This document shows, in pieces, positions 1 through 9,200 of a stretch of DNA of 64,000 nucleotides. The stretch's first letter is position 1. Every line of letters begins with the position of its first letter. Source of the stretch: Streptomyces cylindrosporus (GTDB lineage Bacteria > Actinomycetota > Actinomycetes > Streptomycetales > Streptomycetaceae); NCBI RefSeq assembly GCF_022698165.1, contig NZ_JALDAY010000022.1:1-64000 (forward strand). The letters are read 5' to 3'. The notes under the pieces were generated by a model. It was not told the DNA's origin and did no database searches. It saw nothing but the letters and a program-made list of their open reading frames with translations. The position numbers were made by a program, and so were the translations under genes.

Positions 1-29
1 CCGGGGCCTAGACCGCCCTTGGGCTCGGA

Positions 30-923
30 TCAGAATGAGGTCTTGAGTCGTCGCCAGCAGATGATGGCGCGGCCGAGGGTCATGAAGGCTTGGTGGATGT
101 CGTCGCGGCGTTCCCAGCGGATGCGCAGGCGGCGTAACCAGTGCAGCAGTGCGATCGCGCCCTCGACGACCCAGCGGTGTATGCCCAGGCCGGAGCCGTG
201 TTCGGTGCCGCGGCGGGCGACGTACGGGGTGATCTGGAACCGGCGGACCCTGTCGCGGTAGACGTCGTGGTCGTAGCCGCGGTCGGCGTAGATGCGCCGG
301 GGACGGTGCAACGGGCGGCCGCGCTTGCCCCGGATCGGCGGGACGGCTTGGATCAGCGGGATCAGCTGGGTGACGTCGTTGCGGTTGCCGCCGGTCAGGG
401 TCACGGCCAGTGGGATGCCGTGCGCCTCGACGATCAGGTGATGCTTGCTGCCGGTCTTTCCCCGGTCCACCGGGGACGGGCCGGTGGCCGGCCCGCCCCT
501 CATCGCGCGCAGATGGGAGGAGTCGACGGCGGCGCGGGAGAAGTCGAGCATGTCAGCCGCCCGCAGTTCGGCCGGCAGCAGCTCGTGCAGCTGCTGCCAG
601 ACTCCCGCCTCGTTCCAGTCCCGCAGCCGCCGCCAGCAGGTCATTCCCGAGCCGAAGCTCAGCTCCTGAGGCAGGAACCGCCACGGGATCCCGGTGTAGA
701 GCACGAACAGGATCCCGCACAGCACCCTGCGATCATCCAGGCGCTTACGCCCCGGATGCCGGTACCTGCGTTCGACCACGGGCAGCAGCGGCTCGATCCG
801 CTCCCACAGCCCGTCCTCGACCTCCCACGGCTTGTGCGCACTCTTCGTCTCGGCTGCCTCGCACCCCCATCCCGGCAGCATCAACGAGAACTGACACGCC
901 GTCATTCCCGCCCCGGCTACCAA
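30..923 (-). CDS. IS5-family transposase
   Basis: A DDE transposase of the IS5 type, which cuts and pastes its insertion sequence. The 297-residue product has the usual layout: an N-terminal DUF4096-like part (VEDGLWERIEPLLP, then a GILFVLYTGIPWRFLP block), followed by the catalytic core with AVDSSHLRA (first Asp), KHHLIVEAHGIPLAV, a YADRGYDHD block (second Asp) and an RRWVVEGAI-like block holding the last Glu. The frame is intact and full length, so the enzyme could be active. The ATG at 923 is the longest choice; the conserved part begins about 30 residues later. The left end of the element lies within the first 30 bases or outside the window, and I could not define matching terminal repeats. 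Confidence 0.9.
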   Translation of the reverse strand: MVAGAGMTACQFSLMLPGWGCEAAETKSAHKPWEVEDGLWERIEPLLPVVERRYRHPGRKRLDDRRVLCGILFVLYTGIPWRFLPQELSFGSGMTCWRRLRDWNEAGVWQQLHELLPAELRAADMLDFSRAAVDSSHLRAMRGGPATGPSPVDRGKTGSKHHLIVEAHGIPLAVTLTGGNRNDVTQLIPLIQAVPPIRGKRGRPLHRPRRIYADRGYDHDVYRDRVRRFQITPYVARRGTEHGSGLGIHRWVVEGAIALLHWLRRLRIRWERRDDIHQAFMTLGRAIICWRRLKTSF

Positions 924-952
924 CTCACTTCATTACCAGTCCTAAGCGCTCC

Positions 953-1140
953 GCTGGCTGTGCCGATCAGCGGCTCCGCCGCGGGGCGGCGACAGGTGGT
1001 GGGTCGGCTGCGGCGCCGTCGTGGCTGGTCGCTCCCCCACGCTCGGCTGCGCTCGCGCGGGGGGACCCCCATCGCGGCGGAGCCGCATATCGATACAGCC
1101 CCGCGCCCCTTGGCGGCGCTGCCCAACCGCAGCCGACTTC
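953..1140. repeat. Compound palindromic intergenic repeat
   Basis: The gap between the transposase and the flavoprotein gene is a set of nested inverted repeats. Outer arms of 27 bases lie at 956-982 and 1074-1100 and match at 22 of 27 positions. A perfect 11-base pair (GTCGGCTGCGG and its complement) lies at 1003-1013 and 1127-1137. A G-run/C-run hairpin sits at about 1030-1070. It also carries the core AGGGGCGCGGGG on the minus strand, seen again at 41023. Elements like this are scattered between Streptomyces genes; here it could end transcription of the flavoprotein gene on the minus strand. Confidence 0.7.
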
Positions 1141-1151
1141 CCCAGGACCGC

Positions 1152-2942
1152 TCAGAGCACTCCCGCGATGTCCAGCGCCGCGATGTAGCCGAACGTCATC
1201 GCCGGGCCGATCGTCGAGCCCGCGCCCGCGTAGCTGTGGCCCATCACCGCCGAGCTGGCGTTCCCGGCGGCGTACAGACCGGGGATCACCGTGCCGTCGG
1301 GCCGCAGTACCCGGGCCCGCGCGTCCGTGACCATGCCGCCCTTCGTGCCGAGGTCGCCGGGGACGATGCGGAAGGCGTAGTACGGGGGCAGCCAGAGGGG
1401 GGCGAGGCAGGAGTTGGGGAGGACGGAGGGGTCCGTGTAGTAGTGGTCGTAGGCGCTGTCGCCGCGGTGGAAGTCGGTGTCCGTGCCCGTCAGGGCAAGG
1501 GAGTTGAAGCGGTTGACCGTGGCGCGCAGGGCGGCGGACGGGACGCCGACCGCCGTGGCCAGCGCGTCGAGGGTCCAGGCCTTGTACGCGGCGCCGGACG
1601 TGTACCAGTCGTCGGGGAGTACGAAGGTCGGGGCGACGTCCTTGAAGAGGTACCGGTTGCGGTAGTTCTGGTCGACGATCAGCCAGGCCGGGATGTCGGG
1701 GGCGGTGGGGTTGCGCTCGTACATGGTGTGGACGACGTCGCTGTAGGGCGCGGCCTCGTTGACGAAGCGGGCGCCGGCCTGGTTGATGAGGAGGCCGCCG
1801 GGGAGGGTGCGTTCGGCGAGGCAGAAGTACGGCTGGTCGGGGAGCGGGATGGCCGGCCCCCACCAGGCGTCCTCCATCAGCCCGAGCGCGGCACCCGCGG
1901 CCTGCCCCGCCCGGATGCCGTCACCCGTGTTCTCCTTCGCGCCAACCGTCCAGTCCGTCCCTATGGGCTGCTGCTGGTACTGGGCCCGCATGGCCGCGTT
2001 GTGCTCGAAGCCGCCCGAGCCGACGACGACGGCCCGGCGGGCGCGGACCAGGCCGGAGGCGCCGTCGCGCGTGACGACCGCCCCCGTCACCTTGCCGCTC
2101 TCGACGTACAGATCGGTGAGCGGAGTGTTGAGCCACACCGGAACACCCGCGTCCAGCAGCCCCTTCCGCAGCCCCGCGGCCAGCGACTGCCCCATGGTCA
2201 GCGGCGTCTGCCCCAGCGCCGCCGCCTTGGTGCCGCGCGCCAGGCACTCGGCGGCGACGGCGGCGCCCTTGACGCTCACCGCGGCGAGGGCGAGCCACTT
2301 GTAGTCGGCGCTGAAGACGACCATGCCGGTCGGGACCTGCATGTACGGCGGGTTGAGGTGCGCGAGTTCGGCGCCCAGGAGCTTGCCGTCGAGCTGGTCG
2401 GGTTCGATGGAGCGGCCGTTCGGGAGACCGCCGGTGAGCTCGGGGTAGTAGTCGCTGTAGCCCTCCATCCAACGGAAGCGGAGGGGGCTGTTCGCCATGA
2501 CGAAGGAGATCATGGCGGGGCCGTGGGCGAGGAAGGCCTGCTGCCGGGCGGCGGGGACGTCCGAGCCGACGACGGCGGCGAGGTAGGCGGCCGCCTTGGC
2601 CGGGGTGTCCGGGACACCGGCGGCCAGGATCACCGGGTTGTTGGGGATCCAGATCCCGGCGCCGGAACGGGCCGCGGACCCGCCGAAGGTCGGCGCCTTT
2701 TCGAGTACGACGGTGGTGAGCCCCTGCTTGGCCGCGGTGAGGGCCGCGGTCATCCCGGCCGCGCCGGACCCGATGACGACGACGTCGTACGTGCCCAGGA
2801 GGGGAAGGTCGGCGGCGGCCGCCCCGCGGGTCCCGGCCGCGAGGGCGAGGCCGGTGGCAGCAGTGGTGCCGAGCACTTGGCGTCGGCTGGGACGTCCGCC
2901 GGGAAGGAGGGTGGGTCTCGCGGGTTCCGCGCTCGTGGCCAT
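1152..2942 (-). CDS. Tat-exported FAD-dependent 3-ketosteroid-dehydrogenase-like oxidoreductase
   Basis: A flavoprotein of the fumarate reductase/KstD superfamily, probably removing hydrogens from a steroid-like or other cyclic ketone outside the membrane. The N-terminus has a twin-arginine signal (PSRRQVLGTTAATG then an Ala-rich stretch ending AAA). The FAD site follows (VVVIGSGAAGMTAA, then VLEKAPTFGG), and near the C-terminus PYYAFRIVPGDLGTKGG and GLYAAGNASSAVMGHSYAGAGSTIGPA (given here in two blocks) match the KstD-type catalytic Tyr/Gly and FAD-binding region. I use ATG at 2942, with a GGAG about ten bases upstream; a TTG at 2957 is also open. Family is clear, substrate is inferred. Export is unusual for KstD. 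Confidence 0.8.
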   Translation of the reverse strand: MATSAEPARPTLLPGGRPSRRQVLGTTAATGLALAAGTRGAAAADLPLLGTYDVVVIGSGAAGMTAALTAAKQGLTTVVLEKAPTFGGSAARSGAGIWIPNNPVILAAGVPDTPAKAAAYLAAVVGSDVPAARQQAFLAHGPAMISFVMANSPLRFRWMEGYSDYYPELTGGLPNGRSIEPDQLDGKLLGAELAHLNPPYMQVPTGMVVFSADYKWLALAAVSVKGAAVAAECLARGTKAAALGQTPLTMGQSLAAGLRKGLLDAGVPVWLNTPLTDLYVESGKVTGAVVTRDGASGLVRARRAVVVGSGGFEHNAAMRAQYQQQPIGTDWTVGAKENTGDGIRAGQAAGAALGLMEDAWWGPAIPLPDQPYFCLAERTLPGGLLINQAGARFVNEAAPYSDVVHTMYERNPTAPDIPAWLIVDQNYRNRYLFKDVAPTFVLPDDWYTSGAAYKAWTLDALATAVGVPSAALRATVNRFNSLALTGTDTDFHRGDSAYDHYYTDPSVLPNSCLAPLWLPPYYAFRIVPGDLGTKGGMVTDARARVLRPDGTVIPGLYAAGNASSAVMGHSYAGAGSTIGPAMTFGYIAALDIAGVL

Positions 2943-3077
2943 GGCAGGTCGCTCCAACCGTACGAGGGATGGGGTGAGTTGCTCAGGTGCGGAGGTGCGG
3001 AGGTGCGGAGAGGTGCGGAGTTGTGTGCAATTTCTGATGGTGCGGGGAGGGGAATGTGGCGCGGGGGTCTTGGGAAG

Positions 3078-3641
3078 TCAAGAGCCTTGCCGTCGGGCCG
3101 ATCCCAGGACGGCGAGGCAGTCCCGCCAGGCGGCCTCGCTCAGCAGCGGCTGGAAACGGGTGAACAGGGCGAGGAGCTCGGGCCCCCACTGGGTACGGAA
3201 GTCCCGGTTGCGGTAGGCGAGATCGAGCTCGTTGGCGGCCGTGAGCTCGGCGAAGTCCTGGCGGAGGTGGGTGGGCGGGGTGAGGGCGTGGCCCGTGAAG
3301 CGGTCACGGAAGTAGCCGCCCGGCGTCGCGAAGTCGGGGTAGCTGGCCCGGCGGTCGCAGCTGGCGTAGAAGTACACGATCTCCTCGGCCTCGGGGCCGA
3401 TGACGGCGGCGAGTTCGGCGCGCCGGTCCAGGGAGAGCAGAGCGGCCGGGAAGCCGTCGGTGCCGTACGCGGCGTGGGTCAGGCCCGCGAGTTGCAGCGC
3501 GGGCCGGGCACCCCAGCCAGCGAGGCGGGCGCGCACCCGGTCGAGGTGCGCGAGCAGCGTCCCGCCGGGGTGCGACTGCTGACCGGCGCCTAAGTCCCGC
3601 ATGAGGGCTGTGGCTTGGTGGGTGACAGGTGTCCGCTGCAC
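3078..3641 (-). CDS. DUF6817-like hypothetical protein
   Basis: A 187-residue cytoplasmic protein of unknown function. It contains HPGGTLLAHLDRV, LTHAAYGTDGF, EEIVYFYASCDR and a C-terminal FQPLLSEAAWRDCL, a pattern I associate with DUF6817, a small His-rich alpha-helical family that resembles HD-type domains. The GTG start at 3641 has a good ribosome site (GAAGGGAAG) six to eight bases upstream; an internal ATG at 3602 would lose 13 residues. It is divergent from the LysR gene at 3820, so that regulator may control it. The longer open frame running back under the LysR gene is a shadow. Confidence 0.7.
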   Translation of the reverse strand: MQRTPVTHQATALMRDLGAGQQSHPGGTLLAHLDRVRARLAGWGARPALQLAGLTHAAYGTDGFPAALLSLDRRAELAAVIGPEAEEIVYFYASCDRRASYPDFATPGGYFRDRFTGHALTPPTHLRQDFAELTAANELDLAYRNRDFRTQWGPELLALFTRFQPLLSEAAWRDCLAVLGSARRQGS

Positions 3642-3819
3642 GGCGGCTTCCCTTCGACGTCTGGGTCGGCACCCGCTCCTGCCCCCGCCCGCTCCGGATC
3701 CGGAAGGGGGTGGGGAGCGGGTTGCCGCCCGTTGGGCCCTGTGACGATCGTCGTACGCACGCATCAGCAGAGTCAATCCTTGGGATTTATGCCGAGCTCC
3801 AAGTGCTAGCTTGGATGTC

Positions 3820-4725
3820 ATGACCCTCGATGACCTGCGTGTTTTCGTCGCGGTGTGCCGGGCCGGGAGCCTCAGCGCGGTCGCCCGGGACCTGGGTTGT
3901 ACACAGTCCGCGGTGAGCCAGCACGTGAAGCGCCTGGAGCGCGAGACGGGCGTCGCGCTGCTGGAGCGCCAGGCGCGCGGAGTCGTACCCACGCAGGCGG
4001 GCCGCGTCCTGGAGGCGGCCGCGGCCGAGGGCATCTCCGGACTCGACCTCGCCGTAAGGCAGTTGCGGGACCTCGTGGAGGGCGAGAGCGGGCACGTCCG
4101 GGTGGCGACGGGCGCGACGACCGTACGGCACTTCATGTCGGACGCGGTGGTGACCTTCCGGCACCGCCATCCGAACGTCAACCTAGAGTTCCGCACGGTC
4201 AGTTCGGGCCGCGGCAGCTTCGACGCACTGGCGGACGGGGCGCTGGACCTGGCATGGATCACGCTGGGCCCGCCCGTCCGTGGCATCGAGCAGCGCCCGG
4301 TGGTGGAGTTGCCGTGGGTACTGGCGGTCCGCGCCGACGACCCCCTGGCCGACCGCGCGTCCGTGAACGCCGCCGAGCTGACCGACGTACGCCTGATACG
4401 GCTGCCCCCGAACTCCGCGTCCGCCGCCCATCTGGACGCCGCCTGCGCGGAGTTGGGAGTGGACTTCGGGTACGACACGAGCGTCGCCGACTGGGACACG
4501 GCGCTGTTGCTGGCGGAGCTGGGGGTGGGGCGGGCGGTGGTGCCGGCCTTGCCGGGACTCGCGGTACCAGGCGAAGGGGCGCTGCGGCTGATCCCCGTAC
4601 CCCGCCTCCGTCCTCTCCCTGTCGGTTGGGCGGTACGGCGTTGGGACGCGCTCAGTCCGCCGGCGCGGGCGTTCGCGGACACGGTGGTGGAGAGTCGGCG
4701 GAGGAAGTCGACGCGGGCTGTTTGA
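3820..4725 (+). CDS. LysR-family transcriptional regulator
   Basis: A 301-residue LysR regulator. The N-terminal winged helix (MTLDDLRVFVAVCRAGSLSA, then CTQSAVSQHVKRLERETGVALLER) is textbook, followed by the periplasmic-binding-like effector domain from about residue 90. ATG at 3820 fits the family start; a TTG three codons earlier is open. LysR proteins usually control the divergent neighbour, here the DUF6817-like gene starting 178 bases away, and possibly the flavoprotein beyond it. The 3' end overlaps the convergent ATPase gene by 74 bases. Confidence 0.93.
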   Translation: MTLDDLRVFVAVCRAGSLSAVARDLGCTQSAVSQHVKRLERETGVALLERQARGVVPTQAGRVLEAAAAEGISGLDLAVRQLRDLVEGESGHVRVATGATTVRHFMSDAVVTFRHRHPNVNLEFRTVSSGRGSFDALADGALDLAWITLGPPVRGIEQRPVVELPWVLAVRADDPLADRASVNAAELTDVRLIRLPPNSASAAHLDAACAELGVDFGYDTSVADWDTALLLAELGVGRAVVPALPGLAVPGEGALRLIPVPRLRPLPVGWAVRRWDALSPPARAFADTVVESRRRKSTRAV

Positions 4726-5134
4726 GGCCGAGTTCGGCCCAGACCGTCTTGCCGACGGGACGGTCGGTGACGCCCCAGGTGGCGGCGAGGAGGGTCACGA
4801 GGATGAGCCCTCGGCCGCGCTCGCCGTCGGGCTCCGTGACGAAACGGAGTGGGCGGTCGCCGCGCGGATCACTGACCTCGATACGGAGAGTGTTCTCGGG
4901 GAGCAGCAGGAGCCGCAGCTCGAAGTCCCGGCCGGGGACGCGGCCGTGGGTGACGGCGTTGGCGGCGAGCTCGGCGACGAGGTGCTGGGCGGTGTCGTTC
5001 GCGTCGGTGTCATGGGGATAGCCCCATTCCGTGAGCTGGGCGGCGGTGAGTCGGCGGGCGAGCCGGGCGCCGCGGGGAGTGGCGCTCAGACGCTGGGTCA
5101 GTTCGTCGGTGGGGGTGGAGATTTCGGCGTTCAC
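4652..5134 (-). CDS. RsbW-like ATP-binding (anti-sigma type) protein
   Basis: A 160-residue single-domain HATPase_c_2 protein of the kind abundant in Streptomyces. It shows the N-box (LVAELAANAVTHGRVPG), the G1 box (IEVSDPRGDRPLRF) and the G2 region (GERGRGLILVTLLAATWGV), ending KTVWAEL. Such proteins act as anti-sigma factors or switch kinases. It is divergent from a DUF5753 helix-turn-helix gene followed by DUF397, the same trio found at abaA/whiJ-type loci in Streptomyces development. Partner proteins are inferred from this context only. Its 3' end overlaps the LysR gene. Confidence 0.85.
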   Translation of the reverse strand: MNAEISTPTDELTQRLSATPRGARLARRLTAAQLTEWGYPHDTDANDTAQHLVAELAANAVTHGRVPGRDFELRLLLLPENTLRIEVSDPRGDRPLRFVTEPDGERGRGLILVTLLAATWGVTDRPVGKTVWAELGLKQPASTSSADSPPPCPRTPAPAD

Positions 5135-5250
5135 GTGACTGAGCGTGGTGGGTTGTCTCTACTCTGACCAGGAGTGAATCGGCGACTCTCGGTAGCTGTA
5201 CGGGTGCGAAGGGTTCGGTGTCGGATTGTCGGGTGGGAGGGGTGAGGTGC

Positions 5251-6105
5251 GTGGGTGAGCGGAGGCCGGAGACGCCTGCGGAGGCCGAGGGGACGACAGC
5301 GCTGTTCGTCGCGCTCGGCAAGATGCTCAAGTTCCTGCGCGAGCGGAAGGGGCTCACGCAGAAGGAGTTCGGGAAGCTGGTGGGGTACGGGCCCGACGCG
5401 ATCTCGGCGATGGAGCGCGGGGTGCGGATCATTCGGCCGGAGGTGCTGACGCAGGCCGACGAACTGCTGGATGCCGGGGGGCTGTTGCTGGAGGTGATCC
5501 CGGACGTCGAGGAGGCGATGACGAGGACTCGGACGCGGCATCCGGAGTGGTATCGGGACTATGCGGGGTTGGAGGCGGAGGCGGTTGAGCTGCACTTTTA
5601 CGCTAACAGCGGCGTCCCTGGCCTGTTGCAGACTGCGGACCACGCCCTGGCCGTCTTCGTGAAACGCCGGCCGTTCCTCGACCAGGAGACGATCGAGAGG
5701 CGAGTGGCGGACAGGCTCTCCCGTCAGCAGGTCTTCGATCGTGACCCGGCTCCGATCGTGAGCTACGTCCTCGAAGAGGTCCTGCTGGACCGGCCCATCG
5801 GGGGACGGCGTGTGCACGCGGACCAGCTTCGGCGCATGCTGCAGGTCGGGCAGATGCAGAACGTCGAGATCCAGGTGATGCCGACCAAGGTGGAGGAACA
5901 CCCCAACCCGGGAAGTGCGTTCAACCTGCTGACTCCCAGGGGACGCGGACAGGTGGCGTACACCGAGGCCCAGGGGTACCCCCGGCTGATCACCGATCTG
6001 GAAGAGGTCCGGAAGATCGCGGACCGCTATGGGATCATGCGGGCGATGGCACTCTCCCCCTCGGAGACACGGAAGTTGATCGAGCAGAAGCTGGAGGAGC
6101 TATGA
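5251..6105 (+). CDS. Helix-turn-helix DUF5753 (Scr1/WhiJ-like) regulator
   Basis: A DNA-binding protein with an N-terminal Xre-type helix-turn-helix (LKFLRERKGLTQKEFGKLVGYGPDAISAMERG, quoted in part: LTQKEFGKLVGYGPD) and the C-terminal DUF5753 domain (YRDYAGLEAEAVELHFYANSG, VPGLLQT, then IQVMPTKVEEHPNPGSAF). This is the very common actinobacterial WhiJ/Scr1 type, which works with a small DUF397 partner; the pair has been called toxin-antitoxin-like, and WhiJ paralogues affect development. I prefer GTG at 5251, preceded by GGGAGGGG; a GTG at 5218 is upstream in frame. The next gene overlaps by four bases (ATGA), so the two are translationally coupled. Confidence 0.88.
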   Translation: MGERRPETPAEAEGTTALFVALGKMLKFLRERKGLTQKEFGKLVGYGPDAISAMERGVRIIRPEVLTQADELLDAGGLLLEVIPDVEEAMTRTRTRHPEWYRDYAGLEAEAVELHFYANSGVPGLLQTADHALAVFVKRRPFLDQETIERRVADRLSRQQVFDRDPAPIVSYVLEEVLLDRPIGGRRVHADQLRRMLQVGQMQNVEIQVMPTKVEEHPNPGSAFNLLTPRGRGQVAYTEAQGYPRLITDLEEVRKIADRYGIMRAMALSPSETRKLIEQKLEEL

Positions 6106-6296
6106 ACACCGAGCAGCTCACCTGGTTCAAGTCCAGCTACAGCGACGGCGAGGGCGGCGAATGCCTCGAAGTCGCCGTCACCCCAACCACCATCCACCTC
6201 CGCGACTCCAAGCAGCCCACCGGCCCCGCGCTCGGCGTCTCCCCTCTCGCCTGGTCGGCGTTCCTGTCAGGGGAGTTGGTCGGCGAGGGGCGCTAG
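6102..6296 (+). CDS. DUF397 small protein
   Basis: A 64-residue DUF397 protein: LTWFKSSYSDGEGGECLEVA, followed by HLRDSKQPTGPALGVSPLAWSAFL, which is the full domain. These small proteins are nearly always encoded beside a DUF5753 regulator, as here, with a four-base ATGA overlap. They are thought to be partners or effectors of that regulator. The 3' end runs 30 bases into the convergent NACHT gene. Confidence 0.92.
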   Translation: MNTEQLTWFKSSYSDGEGGECLEVAVTPTTIHLRDSKQPTGPALGVSPLAWSAFLSGELVGEGR

Positions 6297-9200
6297 CGCC
6301 TCGGCTGCTGCCAGGGCGCGGGCGGCCTCCGCACGTACGCCTTCGTCTTCGTCCGCCCCGGCCCGTTCCCGCAACAGCGGCAGCGTCCGAGGGTGGGCGG
6401 GCCAGCCGAAGGCGAGTGACTGAAGCGCGGCGACGCGCGGCTCGGGATCAGGGTCGGCGACGGCCCGATCTCTCATGAACTCGACTGTGTCCTCGTCCGT
6501 CTCGCAGACGGCACGCCAGCGCAGCGCGTCGGCCCGGACTCGGGGCACGGGGTCGGTGGCAGCCCGGTCCCGGATCAGCTGTAGCGTCACGGCGTCGTCG
6601 CTCCGGTTTGTCGCCAGCAGAGCGAGTGCCAATTGCCGAACGCCTCCGTCCGCATCCTCGGACACACGCTCGCGGATCGCGGCCCAAGTATCCTCGTGGC
6701 TCCGGTAGTGCCTGGTCGCGTACAGCGCCGTCTCCCGGACATACACCGAGGGGTCGTTCCGGAGCCGGTCCAACACCGACTCCCACGTTCCGGCCTCATG
6801 GCCTTTGTGCTTGCACAGTTCACCCAGGGCGGAGGCACGGACGCTCTGATGCGCGTCCTCGACCAGGCGTTCACGAACCAGCTCCCACGTCTCCGCCTCG
6901 TCAGCCCGCAGTCGTACCAACCCGGTGAGCGCTGAGTCCCGGCCCTCACCATCAGGGTCCTCAATCACCCGATCACGAAGGAATTCCCAGGTGCCGGCCT
7001 CGGATCCGGCCGACTGCCACAGCACCACGTAAGCCGCTGAACGGGCGAACTCGTCGGGGTCGGCGACGGCTCGCCGACGGGCCAGTTCCCATGTGTCGGG
7101 CTCGTCTGCCCGTAGGTCGTGCAGGGCATAGAGGGCATCCGTCCGGACCGCCGGATCCTCGTCGTCGACGGCGCGAGCACGGACGAACTCCCAGTCTCTC
7201 AGCGCTTCGGCGACAAATAACAAGGCCGTCCGACGCACGTCCTCATCAGGGTCCTCGATCGCCCGATCACGCATCAGCGCCGGAACGCGCTCGTCGTCGA
7301 CCAGATCAGCGAGACTTCGGACGACCTCTTCGCGCAGGCTTGCGACAGTGACGTCAGTGGCGTCCGCGGCGTCAGTGGCCAGACAGAACAGCAGTGCCAG
7401 GACTTCAGGGTCGTCACTGCGGTACTTGGTCAGTTGATCCACCGCCGCAACGCGCTCGCTCAAACGGCCTTCGGAGGAGGCCACTTGGACGAACTGGTCC
7501 CACAGGCCATCGGCCTCGGGGTCATCCCGAAGGGACAGTGCGTAGCCTCGAACTCTCAGCGACGGATCAAACAGGGAGCGGTCCAGGATCAGGTCGCCGA
7601 CGCCGGGCCTGTCAATACCTTGTTCGACCAGAAGCTCAAGGGCCGTTCTCCTGACCTCTTCGCTCGGATCTTCAACCGCTCGGGCCCGAAGCAGCTCGTG
7701 TACGTCCTCATCGGCACCCCAGCGCTCCGCCAACATCTCCAGCAGCCTCACACGGGTGTACTCGGTACTCCCATGTGCGGCTACACGCCGAGGCAACTCC
7801 GAGTCCTGGTACATGCCGGCGATGATCTGCGCGGACCGCGACGCGTGCCAGTCGAACTGACCTCGCAAGTGGAACCAGCGCAGGAGCCGGGATCTTCCAC
7901 TCCAGTGGGGTGGAAACGTCGTCAGAGCGCCCCAGCCTCCCTCCGTCACGGCGAAAACGACATACCTGTCCATCGTCTTCTCCAGGAAGGCGATGATCCC
8001 GTCCACGACATTTCGGCTCTGTGGCGCGAGAGCACCGATCCTGCGCACCTCTGCCAGAGCCCGCACGCTCAGCAACAACAGCTCCGCGTCCCACGTCCGT
8101 TCAGTCCGTCGCCAGTGCATGTCCAGCAGCCGATCGATCGCCGCGGCCGCCTCCGGTTCCCCCAACTGGCCCACCAGCAGCAACAGCACCTCATGCCAGG
8201 CCGGATCCTCCGCATGCCGCCCGAAGACCTGCTCGATCAGTTCGTCCGGAGTCCACTCCCGATAGCGCGTGTACCGGCGGTCGATGTCCTCCGCGGCCAG
8301 GTACTCCAGGAAGGCCCGGTGCACGAAGCCGTACACGCCGCCCCCGTAGTGGCTCAGGATGAAGTTCCGCTCCCGGAACTGCCGCACCATCGTCCGCGCC
8401 GCCGACACCGCCTGCGCGACGGGCAGTTCGTACTGCTCGCACAGGTACCGCTTGAACGTCGTCAGCAGGACGTCCTGGTGGATGTGGTTGCCCGCGATGC
8501 CGCCCTCGCCGTCCTGCATCTGCCGCGCGACGAGACGCAGGAGTTCGTGCCGGTCCTCGTCGCCCAGGTAGGACAGCGCCTCGGCGTCGGTGGGAGCGCG
8601 CAGGTGCTTCGCGTGCTCGTCCCAGTGGGCGATCAGTACGGCTACGGCGTGACGGTAGACGCCCTGCCGGTCCCGGGGCAGCTCCCGGCGGCGGCCGATG
8701 ATGGCCAGGATGGTCAACAGGAGCGGGTTTCCGGCGAGTTCGGCGACCGGGCGGGAGGACGAGACGGCGTCCGTCAGCCTGCGGCACAGCCGTGCGGCCC
8801 GCTCCTCGTCGTGCGGATAGGCGCTGGTGTACCACTGGCGGGCGAACTGCCCTATCCGCTCCCGGTCCAGATCCTGGATCATGTGGTGCGCGAAGTCGGC
8901 GCGCTCCAGTACTCCACGCCGATAGCCGATGACGCGCGAGGTCACGATCACGCGCACCCCCGCCGCACTGTGGCGGCCGGCGAAATCGGCGATGCGATGG
9001 CTGACCTGTTCCCTGGCGGCCGGGTCGAAGAGTTCGTCCAGACCGTCGAAGACGACCACGGCACGGCCCTCGGCGAGCAGGCGTTCCGTCACCGGAGAAG
9101 GCGGTGCCATTCCCTTCGTGTCGTGCAGATGCTTCAGGAAGTCCTCGAAGGTCTGCTCCCGCCACTCCCCCGCCGCGTACTCACGGAGCTCCACGACGAG

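Noticed and set aside
1..29. Left inverted repeat of the insertion sequence
   Set aside because: A loose match to the sequence near 930-948 can be drawn, but not well enough to call ends or a target duplication.
141..3593. A 1150-codon plus-strand open frame across the transposase and flavoprotein genes
   Set aside because: Shadow frame caused by high GC; its translation is Gly/Arg/Val-rich without domains, while the minus strand has two recognisable genes.
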